Shown here: piece by piece, positions 1 through 6,502 of the stretch
How positions within the stretch are numbered: the first letter of the stretch is position 1
How the letters are laid out: each line of letters opens with the position of its first letter
Source of the DNA: CANLWN01 sp039815505
Lineage (GTDB): Bacteria > Bacteroidota > Bacteroidia > Flavobacteriales > Flavobacteriaceae
Direction of reading: 5' to 3'
Assembly (NCBI GenBank): GCA_039815505.1
Contig: JBCBZE010000163.1
Span: forward strand, 1 to 7,654
Length of the DNA stretch: 7,654 nucleotides
Position numbers and translations under genes: made by a program
The notes under the pieces: generated by a model
What the model saw: only the letters and a program-made list of their open reading frames with translations
What the model was told of the DNA's origin: nothing
The model's database searches: none

Positions 1-216
1 CAGTTTTTATCCGATCAGCAGGGATATACCCAAGGTCTGGGACTCTCATACGAAGTAGACTTTGATAACTTCAAGGAACTCATGGGGAAAATCTTTAAGA
101 AGAGGCCTAAGGAAGAAAAAATAATAGAACCAGTTTCAGAATCCAATGCCGTTATGGGCAAGGACAGTTTAATACAGTTTTTTCCAAAGACCAAAAACCT
201 CAGGGAATTACCCTAA
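1..216 (+). CDS. C-terminal end of a TamB-like translocation/assembly protein (partial, 5' end outside window)
   Basis: The frame is open from the first base and ends at TAA 214-216, giving the last 71 residues of a longer protein. It contains GLGLSYEVDFDNFKEL followed by a basic stretch (KIFKKRPK) and a polar tail ending in RELP. The 'GLSYEVDF..F.EL..KIF' pattern is what I know from the extreme C-terminus of flavobacterial TamB (DUF490) proteins. TamB proteins are anchored in the inner membrane, span the periplasm, and take part in outer-membrane biogenesis and lipid transport. The alternating hydrophobic/polar pattern in SYEVDF fits a final beta strand. Too little is visible to be sure: this rests on short-motif recognition, and another large beta-rich envelope protein is possible. 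No convincing terminator follows the stop. Confidence 0.58.
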   Translation, partial: QFLSDQQGYTQGLGLSYEVDFDNFKELMGKIFKKRPKEEKIIEPVSESNAVMGKDSLIQFFPKTKNLRELP

Positions 217-255
217 AGCGCCGCTTATTTCATATTTTTAGAGAACAAATTATTA

Positions 256-271
256 ACGAAAACGTTTGAAG
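256..271. promoter_or_regulatory. Operator-like palindrome AAACGTTT upstream of pfkA-gapA
   Basis: In the 136-base gap between the TamB-like gene and pfkA, positions 260-267 read AAACGTTT, a perfect 8-base palindrome centred on CG. The wider 16 bases (ACGAAAACGTTTGAAG) resemble the CG-centred operators of LacI-family repressors, although symmetry is lost outside the central 8 bases. LacI-family regulators often control sugar and glycolysis genes, so the position about 80 bases upstream of pfkA is suggestive. The rest of the gap shows only imperfect -7 boxes, such as TAAGTTTC at 319-326. This is an inference from one site; an AT-rich gap can produce such a palindrome by chance. Confidence 0.22.
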
Positions 272-352
272 TTTGTTGATGCCCTAAATTATGGGCAATC
301 CTCATCCATTTATTAAAATAAGTTTCCTAGTTTTACCTTTCTAAATTTTTTA

Positions 353-1339
353 ATGGATTCAGAAATAAAAAAAATAGCCGTTTTTACATCAGGTGGTGAT
401 TCTCCGGGAATGAATGCGGCCATAAGGGCAGTAGTGCGCACATGTGCTTATATGAAAGTGGAATGTGTAGCCATTTATCGTGGGTACGATGGGATGATCG
501 AAGGCGATTTTGAACCTATGGATGCACGTAGTGTAAACAACATTATCAATAAAGGAGGAACAATTCTAAAGTCCGCCAGGTGCGAAGAGTTTAGAACGGT
601 AGAAGGTCGTAAAAAGGCCTATGATCAATTAAAGAAAGCCCATATTGATGCTTTTGTAGTTATTGGCGGTGATGGCAGTTTTACCGGGGCACTGGCCTTT
701 AATAAAGAGTATGATTTTCCGGTAATTGGAATACCAGGTACTATAGATAATGATATTTTTGGCACTACCTATACCTTAGGTTTCGATACTGCCTTAAATA
801 CCGTAGTGGAAGCAATAGATAAGATCAGGGATACGGCAAGTTCACATAATCGTTTATTCTTTGTGGAGGTTATGGGTAGGGACGTGGGCCACATTGCTTT
901 GAATGTTGGAGTTGGTGCAGGGGCCGAGGAGATTTTGATTCCGGAAGAGAATTTAGGTCTGGAACGCTTGTTGGATTCTTTGAAGCGTAGTAAGAAATCT
1001 GGAAAGTCATCAAGTATTGTAGTAGTGGCGGAAGGTGATAAAATTGGAAAAAGCGTTTTTGAGCTTAAGGAATATGTGGAGCAACACTTGCCTATATATG
1101 ATGTACGGGTATCTGTCTTGGGACATATGCAGAGAGGAGGCGCTCCCAGCTGTTTCGATAGGGTGTTGGCCAGTAGAATGGGAGTGAAGGCCGTAGAGGC
1201 ATTGCTAGAGGGTAAAACTAACCTTATGGTCGGTATCCAAGATAATAAAATTACATTGACCCCGATCAGTAAAGCCATAAAGGGGCACACAAAAATAGAC
1301 AAGGAACTCATAAGGGTATCCGATATAATGACTACATAA
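353..1339 (+). CDS. pfkA: ATP-dependent 6-phosphofructokinase
   Basis: Cytoplasmic glycolytic enzyme that phosphorylates fructose 6-phosphate to fructose 1,6-bisphosphate with ATP. It has 328 residues, close to the usual ~320 of the bacterial group. Visible motifs in order: GGDSPGMNAAIR (14-25); GGDGS (105-109), where Gly rather than Asp in the fourth position points to ATP rather than pyrophosphate as donor; PGTIDND (128-134) with catalytic base D132; R167; MGR (174-176); E228; and LGHMQRGG (256-263) with R252, H258 and R261 binding the sugar phosphate. All active-site positions I know from E. coli PfkA are present. By alignment from memory, two effector-site positions differ (see findings). 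The ATG at 353 puts the usual short leader before KIAVFTSGGD. No clear Shine-Dalgarno sequence is visible, only an AT-rich leader. gapA follows after 24 bases, so the two are probably co-transcribed and serve the upper and lower arms of glycolysis. Confidence 0.97.
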   Translation: MDSEIKKIAVFTSGGDSPGMNAAIRAVVRTCAYMKVECVAIYRGYDGMIEGDFEPMDARSVNNIINKGGTILKSARCEEFRTVEGRKKAYDQLKKAHIDAFVVIGGDGSFTGALAFNKEYDFPVIGIPGTIDNDIFGTTYTLGFDTALNTVVEAIDKIRDTASSHNRLFFVEVMGRDVGHIALNVGVGAGAEEILIPEENLGLERLLDSLKRSKKSGKSSSIVVVAEGDKIGKSVFELKEYVEQHLPIYDVRVSVLGHMQRGGAPSCFDRVLASRMGVKAVEALLEGKTNLMVGIQDNKITLTPISKAIKGHTKIDKELIRVSDIMTT

Positions 1340-1363
1340 TTTTAATCATAAAAAAAAGAAAGA

Positions 1364-2365
1364 ATGTCAAGCTTAAAAATAGGAATTAACGGATTTGGAA
1401 GAATAGGAAGATTGGTTTTCCGAACAACCGTGAACAGAGATAATGTAGATGTTGTTGCAATCAATGACTTGTTGGATGTGGAACACCTTGCTTATTTATT
1501 GAAGTATGATTCGGTCCATGGTAAGTTTGATGGAACCGTTGAGGTACAAGATGGAAATTTAATCGTTAATGGTAAAACAGTAAGGATTACCGCAGAAAGG
1601 GATCCCAGAAATTTAAAATGGGATGAAGTAGGTGCCGATATAGTGGCGGAATGTACCGGTATTTTTACGACTTTGGATTCCGCACAGTACCATATTGATG
1701 GAGGTGCCAAAAAAGTAGTTATTTCCGCTCCTTCCAAAGATGCGCCTATGTTTGTAATGGGAGTGAACCATAAAGAGATAAAGGCATCTGACAACATTGT
1801 TTCCAATGCTTCTTGTACTACGAATTGTTTAGCTCCTATGGCCAAAGTATTGAATGATAGCTTTGGAATCGAGGAAGCCCTAATGACCACGGTACATGCC
1901 ACTACGGCGACCCAGTTAACGGTAGACGGTCCTTCCAAGAAAGATTGGAGAGGAGGAAGAAGTGCTATGTTGAATATTATCCCTGCCTCTACAGGTGCCG
2001 CCAAAGCAGTGACCAAAGTTATTCCGTCCTTGGAAGGAAAACTTACAGGTATGGCTTTTAGGGTTCCAACAGCGGATGTATCTGTTGTGGATTTAACCGT
2101 ACGCTTAGAAAAAGAAACATCATACGAAGAGATAAAGAAAGCATTTAAGACAGCTTCAGAAGGAGAGTTAAAGGGTATTTTGGGATATACGGAAGAATCC
2201 GTGGTATCTCAAGATTTCGTAAGTGATGCCCGTACAAGTATTTTTGATGCAGGTGCCGGAATCGAATTGAATTCCAAGTTTTTTAAAGTGGTTTCCTGGT
2301 ATGACAATGAAGCGGGATTCTCCAATAAAATGGTAGACCTGGCCGAATATGTAAATAGCTTATAA
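1364..2365 (+). CDS. gapA: Type I glyceraldehyde-3-phosphate dehydrogenase, NAD-type
   Basis: Cytoplasmic glycolytic enzyme that oxidises and phosphorylates glyceraldehyde 3-phosphate to 1,3-bisphosphoglycerate. It has 333 residues, the standard length. The N-terminal Rossmann motif NGFGRIGR spans 9-16. IND (33-35) places an aspartate (D35) where it contacts the NAD ribose, and DGPS (188-191) carries the proline typical of NAD-specific glycolytic forms, so a catabolic enzyme is more likely than an NADP-type Calvin-cycle or gluconeogenic one. The catalytic segment SNASCTTNC (147-155) holds the nucleophile C151; its partner is H178 in TTVHATT. R233 and N315 (WYDNE) are also conserved. The start at 1364 gives the canonical SSLKIGINGFGRIG opening and follows a purine-rich stretch with eight A (1350-1357). 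It lies 24 bases after pfkA with no terminator between, and a strong terminator follows the stop. Confidence 0.98.
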   Translation: MSSLKIGINGFGRIGRLVFRTTVNRDNVDVVAINDLLDVEHLAYLLKYDSVHGKFDGTVEVQDGNLIVNGKTVRITAERDPRNLKWDEVGADIVAECTGIFTTLDSAQYHIDGGAKKVVISAPSKDAPMFVMGVNHKEIKASDNIVSNASCTTNCLAPMAKVLNDSFGIEEALMTTVHATTATQLTVDGPSKKDWRGGRSAMLNIIPASTGAAKAVTKVIPSLEGKLTGMAFRVPTADVSVVDLTVRLEKETSYEEIKKAFKTASEGELKGILGYTEESVVSQDFVSDARTSIFDAGAGIELNSKFFKVVSWYDNEAGFSNKMVDLAEYVNSL

Positions 2366-2380
2366 CCCCCATTACGATAT

Positions 2381-2430
2381 AGCGTCCTTGAAAGTAATGA
2401 CCATGTGCGTTACTTTCAGGATGCTTTTTT
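2381..2430 (+). terminator. Strong intrinsic terminator closing pfkA-gapA
   Basis: The left arm AGCGTCCTTGAAAGTAA (2381-2397) pairs with the right arm TTACTTTCAGGATGCT (2410-2425). This makes a stem of about 16 pairs with one G-U pair and one bulged T. The loop is 12 bases (2398-2409), and a run of six T (2425-2430) follows at once. The stem begins 15 bases after the gapA stop. It should end the glycolytic transcript and isolate the sugar kinase gene just downstream. Confidence 0.93.
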
Positions 2431-2437
2431 AATTTTG
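2430..2437 (+). promoter_or_regulatory. Bacteroidota -7 promoter box TAATTTTG for the sugar kinase gene
   Basis: TAATTTTG is an exact match to the Bacteroidota -7 consensus TAnnTTTG. Its first T is the last T of the preceding terminator run, and only five bases (CATAT) separate it from the ATG at 2443. The expected transcription start is therefore at or within a few bases of the start codon. No good -33 TTG is seen; TTA at 2410-2412 with a 17-base spacer is the nearest, and it lies inside the terminator's right arm. The exact -7 match and its position after a strong terminator support the call; the weak -33 element lowers it. Confidence 0.55.
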
Positions 2438-2442
2438 CATAT

Positions 2443-3294
2443 ATGATATTGATTGTTGATAGCGGTGCTACAAAATCGGATTGGATAGCCCTGGATGAGA
2501 AAGGTAATCAACTGTTTCAAACGCAGACATTGGGCCTTAGCCCGGAGGTGTTGACCCGTGAGGTTATAGAAGATAGGTTGGCCAATAACTTTGAGCTTGC
2601 AAAGAACAAGGAAAAAGTATCTTGTATGTATTTCTACGGTGCCGGATGCGGCACGGACCGTATGAAGCAGTTTTTAAAGAATATTTTTAGGTCTTTTTTT
2701 CCAAATGCAAAATGTGAAGTAAAAGAGGATACCTATGCCGCTGTGTACGCCACAACGAAAATTGGAGATCAAGGCATTGTTTGTATTTTGGGTACAGGAT
2801 CCAATTGTAGCTATTATGACGGGCATCAACTTTTTCAAAAAGTGACCGCTCTTGGCTATATTCTTATGGATGATGGAAGTGGTAATTTCTTTGGTAGAAA
2901 GTTGTTACGGGATTATTATTTTCATAAAATTCCCCAGGCACTGGCCTTAAAATTTTCCAAGGAATACAACTTGGACCCAGATGTTATTAAAGAACACCTT
3001 TATAAACAACCTAATCCCAATACCTATCTAGCGACTTTTGCCAGATTTATAGTGGAAAACAAGGACCACCCTTACTGTAAAGGCGTAATTGATAAAGGGT
3101 TTCAACAATTTGTCAATAACAATATCATGCAGTTTGAACTGGCCACTAAGGTCCCTATCAATTTTGTGGGTAGCATCGCCTACTATTTAAGGGAGGAGTT
3201 AACTACGGTAATAGAAAGGAACGACCTGGTTTTGGGGGTGATTCGCCAACGACCTATAGAAGGCTTAATGGATTTTCATAAAGAGACGTTATAA
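2443..3294 (+). CDS. N-acetylglucosamine kinase-like protein (BadF/BadG/BcrA/BcrD ATPase family)
   Basis: Cytoplasmic ASKHA-fold sugar kinase, 283 residues. The phosphate-1 loop DSGATKSDW spans 6-14. D96 in KEDTYAA is the probable catalytic aspartate. Phosphate-2 ILGTGSN is at 115-121, followed by DDGSGNFFGRKLL (143-155), the usual DxGSG..xG element of the family, and an adenosine-type segment VGSIAYYLRE (242-251). Flavobacterial proteins of this type are usually annotated as N-acetylglucosamine kinase; the true substrate (GlcNAc, MurNAc, glucosamine or other) cannot be read from the sequence. Recycling of cell-wall amino sugars would fit the amidase gene elsewhere in the window, but that is only inference. 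The ATG at 2443 gives the canonical MILIVDSGATK start; the leader after the -7 box is about five bases, so translation may be leaderless. The gene converges on ridA with 18 bases between stops. Confidence 0.87.
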   Translation: MILIVDSGATKSDWIALDEKGNQLFQTQTLGLSPEVLTREVIEDRLANNFELAKNKEKVSCMYFYGAGCGTDRMKQFLKNIFRSFFPNAKCEVKEDTYAAVYATTKIGDQGIVCILGTGSNCSYYDGHQLFQKVTALGYILMDDGSGNFFGRKLLRDYYFHKIPQALALKFSKEYNLDPDVIKEHLYKQPNPNTYLATFARFIVENKDHPYCKGVIDKGFQQFVNNNIMQFELATKVPINFVGSIAYYLREELTTVIERNDLVLGVIRQRPIEGLMDFHKETL

Positions 3295-3312
3295 TAGAGG
3301 CCTGGTTACCTG

Positions 3313-3696
3313 CTAACCTTTAACGGCGATCATCGAAATTTCGACATTTACGAACATGGGAAGATTGGCCACTTCCACGGTCTCCCTTGCGGGTGCAGTA
3401 TCCATATTAAAATAAGCCCCGTACGCTTCATTTACTTGTGCAAACTGATGCATATCTTTTACAAAGATGGAAGTCTTTACCACATTTTCAAAGGTCATAT
3501 CGGCCTCTGTAAGGATGGCTTTTAAGTTTTCCATACATCGGATGGTTTCTTTTTTAATATCATCCTGTACCAGTTTTCCCGTTGCCGGATCCATTGGGGT
3601 CTGTCCGGAAATATAAAGTGTATTTCCACTTAGTATCGCCTGGTTGTAAGGGCCAATGGGGGCAGGGGCATTCGGTGTTGTAATTATCTTTTTCAT
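3313..3696 (-). CDS. ridA: RidA family enamine/imine deaminase
   Basis: Small cytoplasmic protein of 127 residues, the usual RidA (YjgF/YER057c/UK114) length. Members form trimers and hydrolyse reactive 2-aminoacrylate and related enamines/imines made by PLP enzymes such as threonine/serine dehydratase, releasing keto acids and ammonia. Visible features: PAPIGPYNQA (11-20) with Y17, YISGQ (28-32), the key arginine R104 in APARETVEVANLP (101-113), and E119 in VNVEISMIAV. R104 and E119 are the residues that define the active RidA subgroup. Glu at 105, where many members have Ser or Cys, is something I know from Bacteroidota members and is probably not a defect. It lies 45 bases downstream of lptD on the same strand with no terminator between, so it is probably the second gene of an lptD-ridA transcript. 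No good Shine-Dalgarno sequence precedes the ATG. Confidence 0.93.
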   Translation of the reverse strand: MKKIITTPNAPAPIGPYNQAILSGNTLYISGQTPMDPATGKLVQDDIKKETIRCMENLKAILTEADMTFENVVKTSIFVKDMHQFAQVNEAYGAYFNMDTAPARETVEVANLPMFVNVEISMIAVKG

Positions 3697-3741
3697 TCCA
3701 AACTAGTTTTGTTCCGTAAATTTAATTTAAAGAAATGAATA

Positions 3742-6447
3742 TTATTGTGGCTGGCTTCTATTTTCCCATTTCAGGTCGCTAAGTATGGAGCTCTTGATGC
3801 CTATGAAGAAATACCACCGCTCAAAATTCCCGAAAGGTGTCCAGTCAAAGTTCAATCTAAAACTTTTTAAGTCTCGCTCAAACCTAAGTTGCGTTAGCGT
3901 AAAACCTTTATTTCTGATATCGTATCCGGAAGATGCCCCCACCTTCCATCTTGGAGATAGCTCAATGTTGCCTGAAAATTGTAATGAGTGGTTACTGAAC
4001 TCGTTTTGGCGGTTTGCATTGCTGTAGGTCACCGCATATTGCAGTCGTAAATCCCAAGGAATTTTTGTGGCATAAGGGGGGTTTTCAATGTCTTTGTCTT
4101 CATCACGGTCCTGAAAACTCCTACGGTCATTAAAATTGGTAGCCCTTCCAAAAAGATCGTCCGTTCTCCCACCACTGGCTGCCACGTACTCATCTTCTAT
4201 TTCATCGGTCTCCTCTTCCTCTTCCCTTCTTTTTTTGTCAAAAATAGCACTGCTTAAAGTATATCCTATATTGGCCCTGGCCGAGGTTAACCTAAACAAG
4301 CTTCCACCATTATCGATATTGAATGTATTGATACGGGTACCATTATTGTCAATGGCATAAGGGTCTAGGCTGGCACCAAAATTGATTTGCATCTTGTTAT
4401 TGAAAATAGCTGTCCCCCCCGTAATGTTTACCGGACTGATGCGTAATGAATCTGCTTCAAAATTATAACCTGTGGACAAATTAAAGCTGTTGAGAAGGGA
4501 AATCTTCTTGGGCTCCGTAGCCGTACTATCCCGGTCCCGGACTTTGGCCTCCAATGTATTTGCCAGTGAAAAACTCAATGTATTGGTCTGTCCCAATCTT
4601 GGCACACCGAACAAGCCCCCTTCAAATCTCGTAAATTGGACGGTATCATTGGTGGCGGTATTTACAAACTCATCGTAAAACTGATCAAATGCCGGTGAAT
4701 ACCCATAGCTTATGCTAGGTCTCATTATGTGGCGTATGGCCTGTATTTTTTTATCCTCCCCGAAATTAAAAGTGCCATATACCGTGGTGCCCACACTTGC
4801 AGTAAAATTATACTGATTAAAACGATCAAAACCACTTATCGTATCGGTAACCACTTCTTGGGTGGCTTCGTCAAAACGTCGATCAATAGTTTCCAATGTC
4901 CAAACATCCTCATAATTACCGCCCAAACTAACACTAAAGTGTTTGGCCACTTTGAAATTGGTATTTACCGGGATTCGGTGTCTTGCGCCCACCCTGGCAT
5001 TGTCGAACATGCGTGCAGATAAAAAATCTTCATCGTTGGTTTGAATGCTGTTTTGGGCATTCACATCATACTGAAAGTTTACATTTTGTATGATTCCTTT
5101 TTTAATACCGTCCCTTTTTGCAAACGGATATATCCGTTCCATACTTGCCTGTAAAGTAGGTAAGGTAAGACTAACCACATCCGTGTTCGTATTTTGGTTA
5201 TGTGTAGCTGAAAGGCTTAGGTTCACGGATGGGTACTCCGGAAAAGTCCTGGAATAAGAGATAGATGAATTAAGGCTATTGACTTGGGTGTTGGGCAAGT
5301 TTTGCTGCAATAATGAATTTGTGAACACATTGCTACTTCCCAAATTCACCGAGGCCGAAAGCCTGGAATTGGGATTGGCTTTTGTGTCCTGGGAGTGCGA
5401 TATTTGAATTTGATAGCTGGTACTTCTGCTAAAATCATCAAACCCTTTTTGGCTATTTATGATGTTTTCAAAGCTAAAATACATCCTTCCCCTAAACTTA
5501 TAACGTTTGGCATAAACACTTTCCCCCCTAAAGCCATAACTGCCATTTGTATAAAAATCACCTTGAAGTGAGAGGTCTATATTATCGTTGAACGGAAAAT
5601 AATACCCACCATTCTGGAGAAAATAACCGCGATCGGGGTCATTTCCAAAAGTAGGGAAAATAAGCCCTGCCGTTCTTCCGGTAGTAAGGGGGAAATAAGC
5701 AAATGGAAGCGCTATGGGTGTAGGTACATCTACGATATACAAATTACTGAAACCGGCAATAACCTTCTTTTTTGGAACAAACTTTGCCTTTTTTACCCTT
5801 ATATAATAATCCGGATCTATGGTGTCCTTGGAAGTAGTAAGTTTCCCCTCGCTTAAAAAGTATACGGAATCATTTTCTTTTTTTGTGATTTCGGCATATA
5901 CTTTCATGGCGTCGCTACCAAGCTGTCCCAAACCTGCCTGTTGTTCTGTCCGGGAATTCCAAATAAGCGCTTTTTGGGTATCAAAATTAAAGCGAATGGA
6001 ATCTGGCACTACAACATTGGTACCTTGTTTAAAATAAGGTATTTGTGAGTAATTCCCTAAGGAATCCTTAAGGCGGCCTGCATAAACCTCATTTTTTATG
6101 TAATCCAAAATAATGATGCCCGCCTTGAGTTCCGTATCCTGGTAATAAATTTCGGCCTCATTGTATAGGTAGATTTTTTGATCTTTCTGGCTTAATCTTA
6201 CGTAGTCTTTGGCCTTATATTTTATTTTATCTAGCAGTAAGGTTTGTTTTTCATTAAGTGAGTCCACCGCTACGGAATCAATGCTGGTCGTATCCTTTAT
6301 AATGTTTTTTGGCAGTTCGGGAGCTATAATTGTGTCCTTCATTGCTTTGATGGGGAGTGGTTTGATCAGGTCTTCTTGGGAGACCACGGAAACGGTGCCA
6401 AAGAACACCAGCAATAGGAAAAGTAAATATTGTTTGTTTGATTGCAA
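3742..6447 (-). CDS. lptD: LPS-assembly protein LptD, outer-membrane barrel (Bacteroidota type)
   Basis: Outer-membrane protein that inserts lipopolysaccharide into the outer leaflet together with a lipoprotein partner (LptE type). It has 901 residues. Residues 1-23 form a signal peptide: lysine in NKQY, hydrophobic LLFLLLVFFGTVSVVS, probable cleavage near SQ|E. A Ser/Asp/Thr-rich linker follows (to ~70), then an OstA/LptA-like jelly-roll region (~73-245; YNEAEIYYQDTELKAG is typical). The segment PLTTGRTAGLIFPTFGND (253-270) marks the entry to the barrel, which runs as alternating beta strands to the aromatic-rich end (FERWYFFIGIKSS). There is no cysteine in the whole protein, so the disulfides of enterobacterial LptD cannot form. 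A highly charged insertion lies at 738-788 (KKRREEEEETDEIEDE and following). The start is TTG (CAA on the plus strand at 6445-6447), the only plausible initiator before the signal peptide; the next methionine is residue 36, past the signal. The stop is TAA, and ridA follows. Confidence 0.92.
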   Translation of the reverse strand: MQSNKQYLLFLLLVFFGTVSVVSQEDLIKPLPIKAMKDTIIAPELPKNIIKDTTSIDSVAVDSLNEKQTLLLDKIKYKAKDYVRLSQKDQKIYLYNEAEIYYQDTELKAGIIILDYIKNEVYAGRLKDSLGNYSQIPYFKQGTNVVVPDSIRFNFDTQKALIWNSRTEQQAGLGQLGSDAMKVYAEITKKENDSVYFLSEGKLTTSKDTIDPDYYIRVKKAKFVPKKKVIAGFSNLYIVDVPTPIALPFAYFPLTTGRTAGLIFPTFGNDPDRGYFLQNGGYYFPFNDNIDLSLQGDFYTNGSYGFRGESVYAKRYKFRGRMYFSFENIINSQKGFDDFSRSTSYQIQISHSQDTKANPNSRLSASVNLGSSNVFTNSLLQQNLPNTQVNSLNSSISYSRTFPEYPSVNLSLSATHNQNTNTDVVSLTLPTLQASMERIYPFAKRDGIKKGIIQNVNFQYDVNAQNSIQTNDEDFLSARMFDNARVGARHRIPVNTNFKVAKHFSVSLGGNYEDVWTLETIDRRFDEATQEVVTDTISGFDRFNQYNFTASVGTTVYGTFNFGEDKKIQAIRHIMRPSISYGYSPAFDQFYDEFVNTATNDTVQFTRFEGGLFGVPRLGQTNTLSFSLANTLEAKVRDRDSTATEPKKISLLNSFNLSTGYNFEADSLRISPVNITGGTAIFNNKMQINFGASLDPYAIDNNGTRINTFNIDNGGSLFRLTSARANIGYTLSSAIFDKKRREEEEETDEIEDEYVAASGGRTDDLFGRATNFNDRRSFQDRDEDKDIENPPYATKIPWDLRLQYAVTYSNANRQNEFSNHSLQFSGNIELSPRWKVGASSGYDIRNKGFTLTQLRFERDLKSFRLNFDWTPFGNFERWYFFIGIKSSILSDLKWENRSQPQ

Positions 6448-6467
6448 AGCTTTAAATCCTATTTTTG
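6437..6467 (+). promoter_or_regulatory. Two-part Bacteroidota promoter for the amidase gene
   Basis: TTTG at 6437-6440, a 19-base spacer, and TATTTTTG at 6460-6467 match both halves of the Bacteroidota consensus (TTTG or TTG, 17-23 bases, TAnnTTTG). The expected start near 6472-6475 gives a leader of about 105 bases before the ATG at 6580. The -33 half lies within the first codons of lptD on the opposite strand. A weaker alternative -7 box, TAAATTTA at 6538-6545, is nearer the gene. The full consensus match is good, but AT-rich DNA gives chance matches. Confidence 0.45.
6457..6460 (-). promoter_or_regulatory. Ribosome-binding site AGGA that supports the TTG start of lptD
   Basis: On the minus strand AGGA lies nine bases upstream of the TTG codon at 6447. 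This is a normal spacing and is unusual for this window, where clear Shine-Dalgarno sequences are otherwise lacking. The lptD frame stays open further upstream (to a TAA about 28 codons away) but contains no ATG, GTG or other TTG. The ribosome site, signal peptide and the -7 box at 6495-6502 all favour TTG as the true start. Confidence 0.5.
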
Positions 6468-6494
6468 TGAAGGTTTGGCTTAGTTTTTGGAAAC

Positions 6495-6502
6495 CAAACT
6501 TA
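6495..6502 (-). promoter_or_regulatory. -7 promoter box TAAGTTTG for lptD-ridA
   Basis: Read on the minus strand, 6502 to 6495 is TAAGTTTG, an exact match to TAnnTTTG. Transcription would start near 6490-6487, leaving a leader of about 40 bases before the TTG start. No TTG is found at the expected -33 distance, so the call rests on the -7 box, its position and the absence of a closer match. Confidence 0.45.

Noticed and set aside
214..230. Short inverted repeat AAGC-GCC-GCTT right after the TamB-like stop.
   Set aside because: The stem has only four pairs and no T-run of note follows; not credible as a terminator.
280..297. Hairpin TGCCC-N8-GGGCA in the pfkA upstream gap.
   Set aside because: Five pairs with an eight-base AT loop and no T-run or riboswitch-like context; too weak to call a terminator or regulatory RNA.
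769..2016. Long minus-strand open frames opposite pfkA and gapA (769-1311 and 1492-2016).
   Set aside because: They lie fully within two strongly supported genes on the plus strand and show no recognisable family, domain or signal; they are shadows of the coding pattern.
3304..3321. Hairpin GGTTA-CCTGC-TAACC followed by TTT between the convergent kinase and ridA genes.
   Set aside because: The stem is five pairs and the T-run three bases, and it overlaps the ridA stop. It might assist termination of the kinase transcript but is too weak to annotate.
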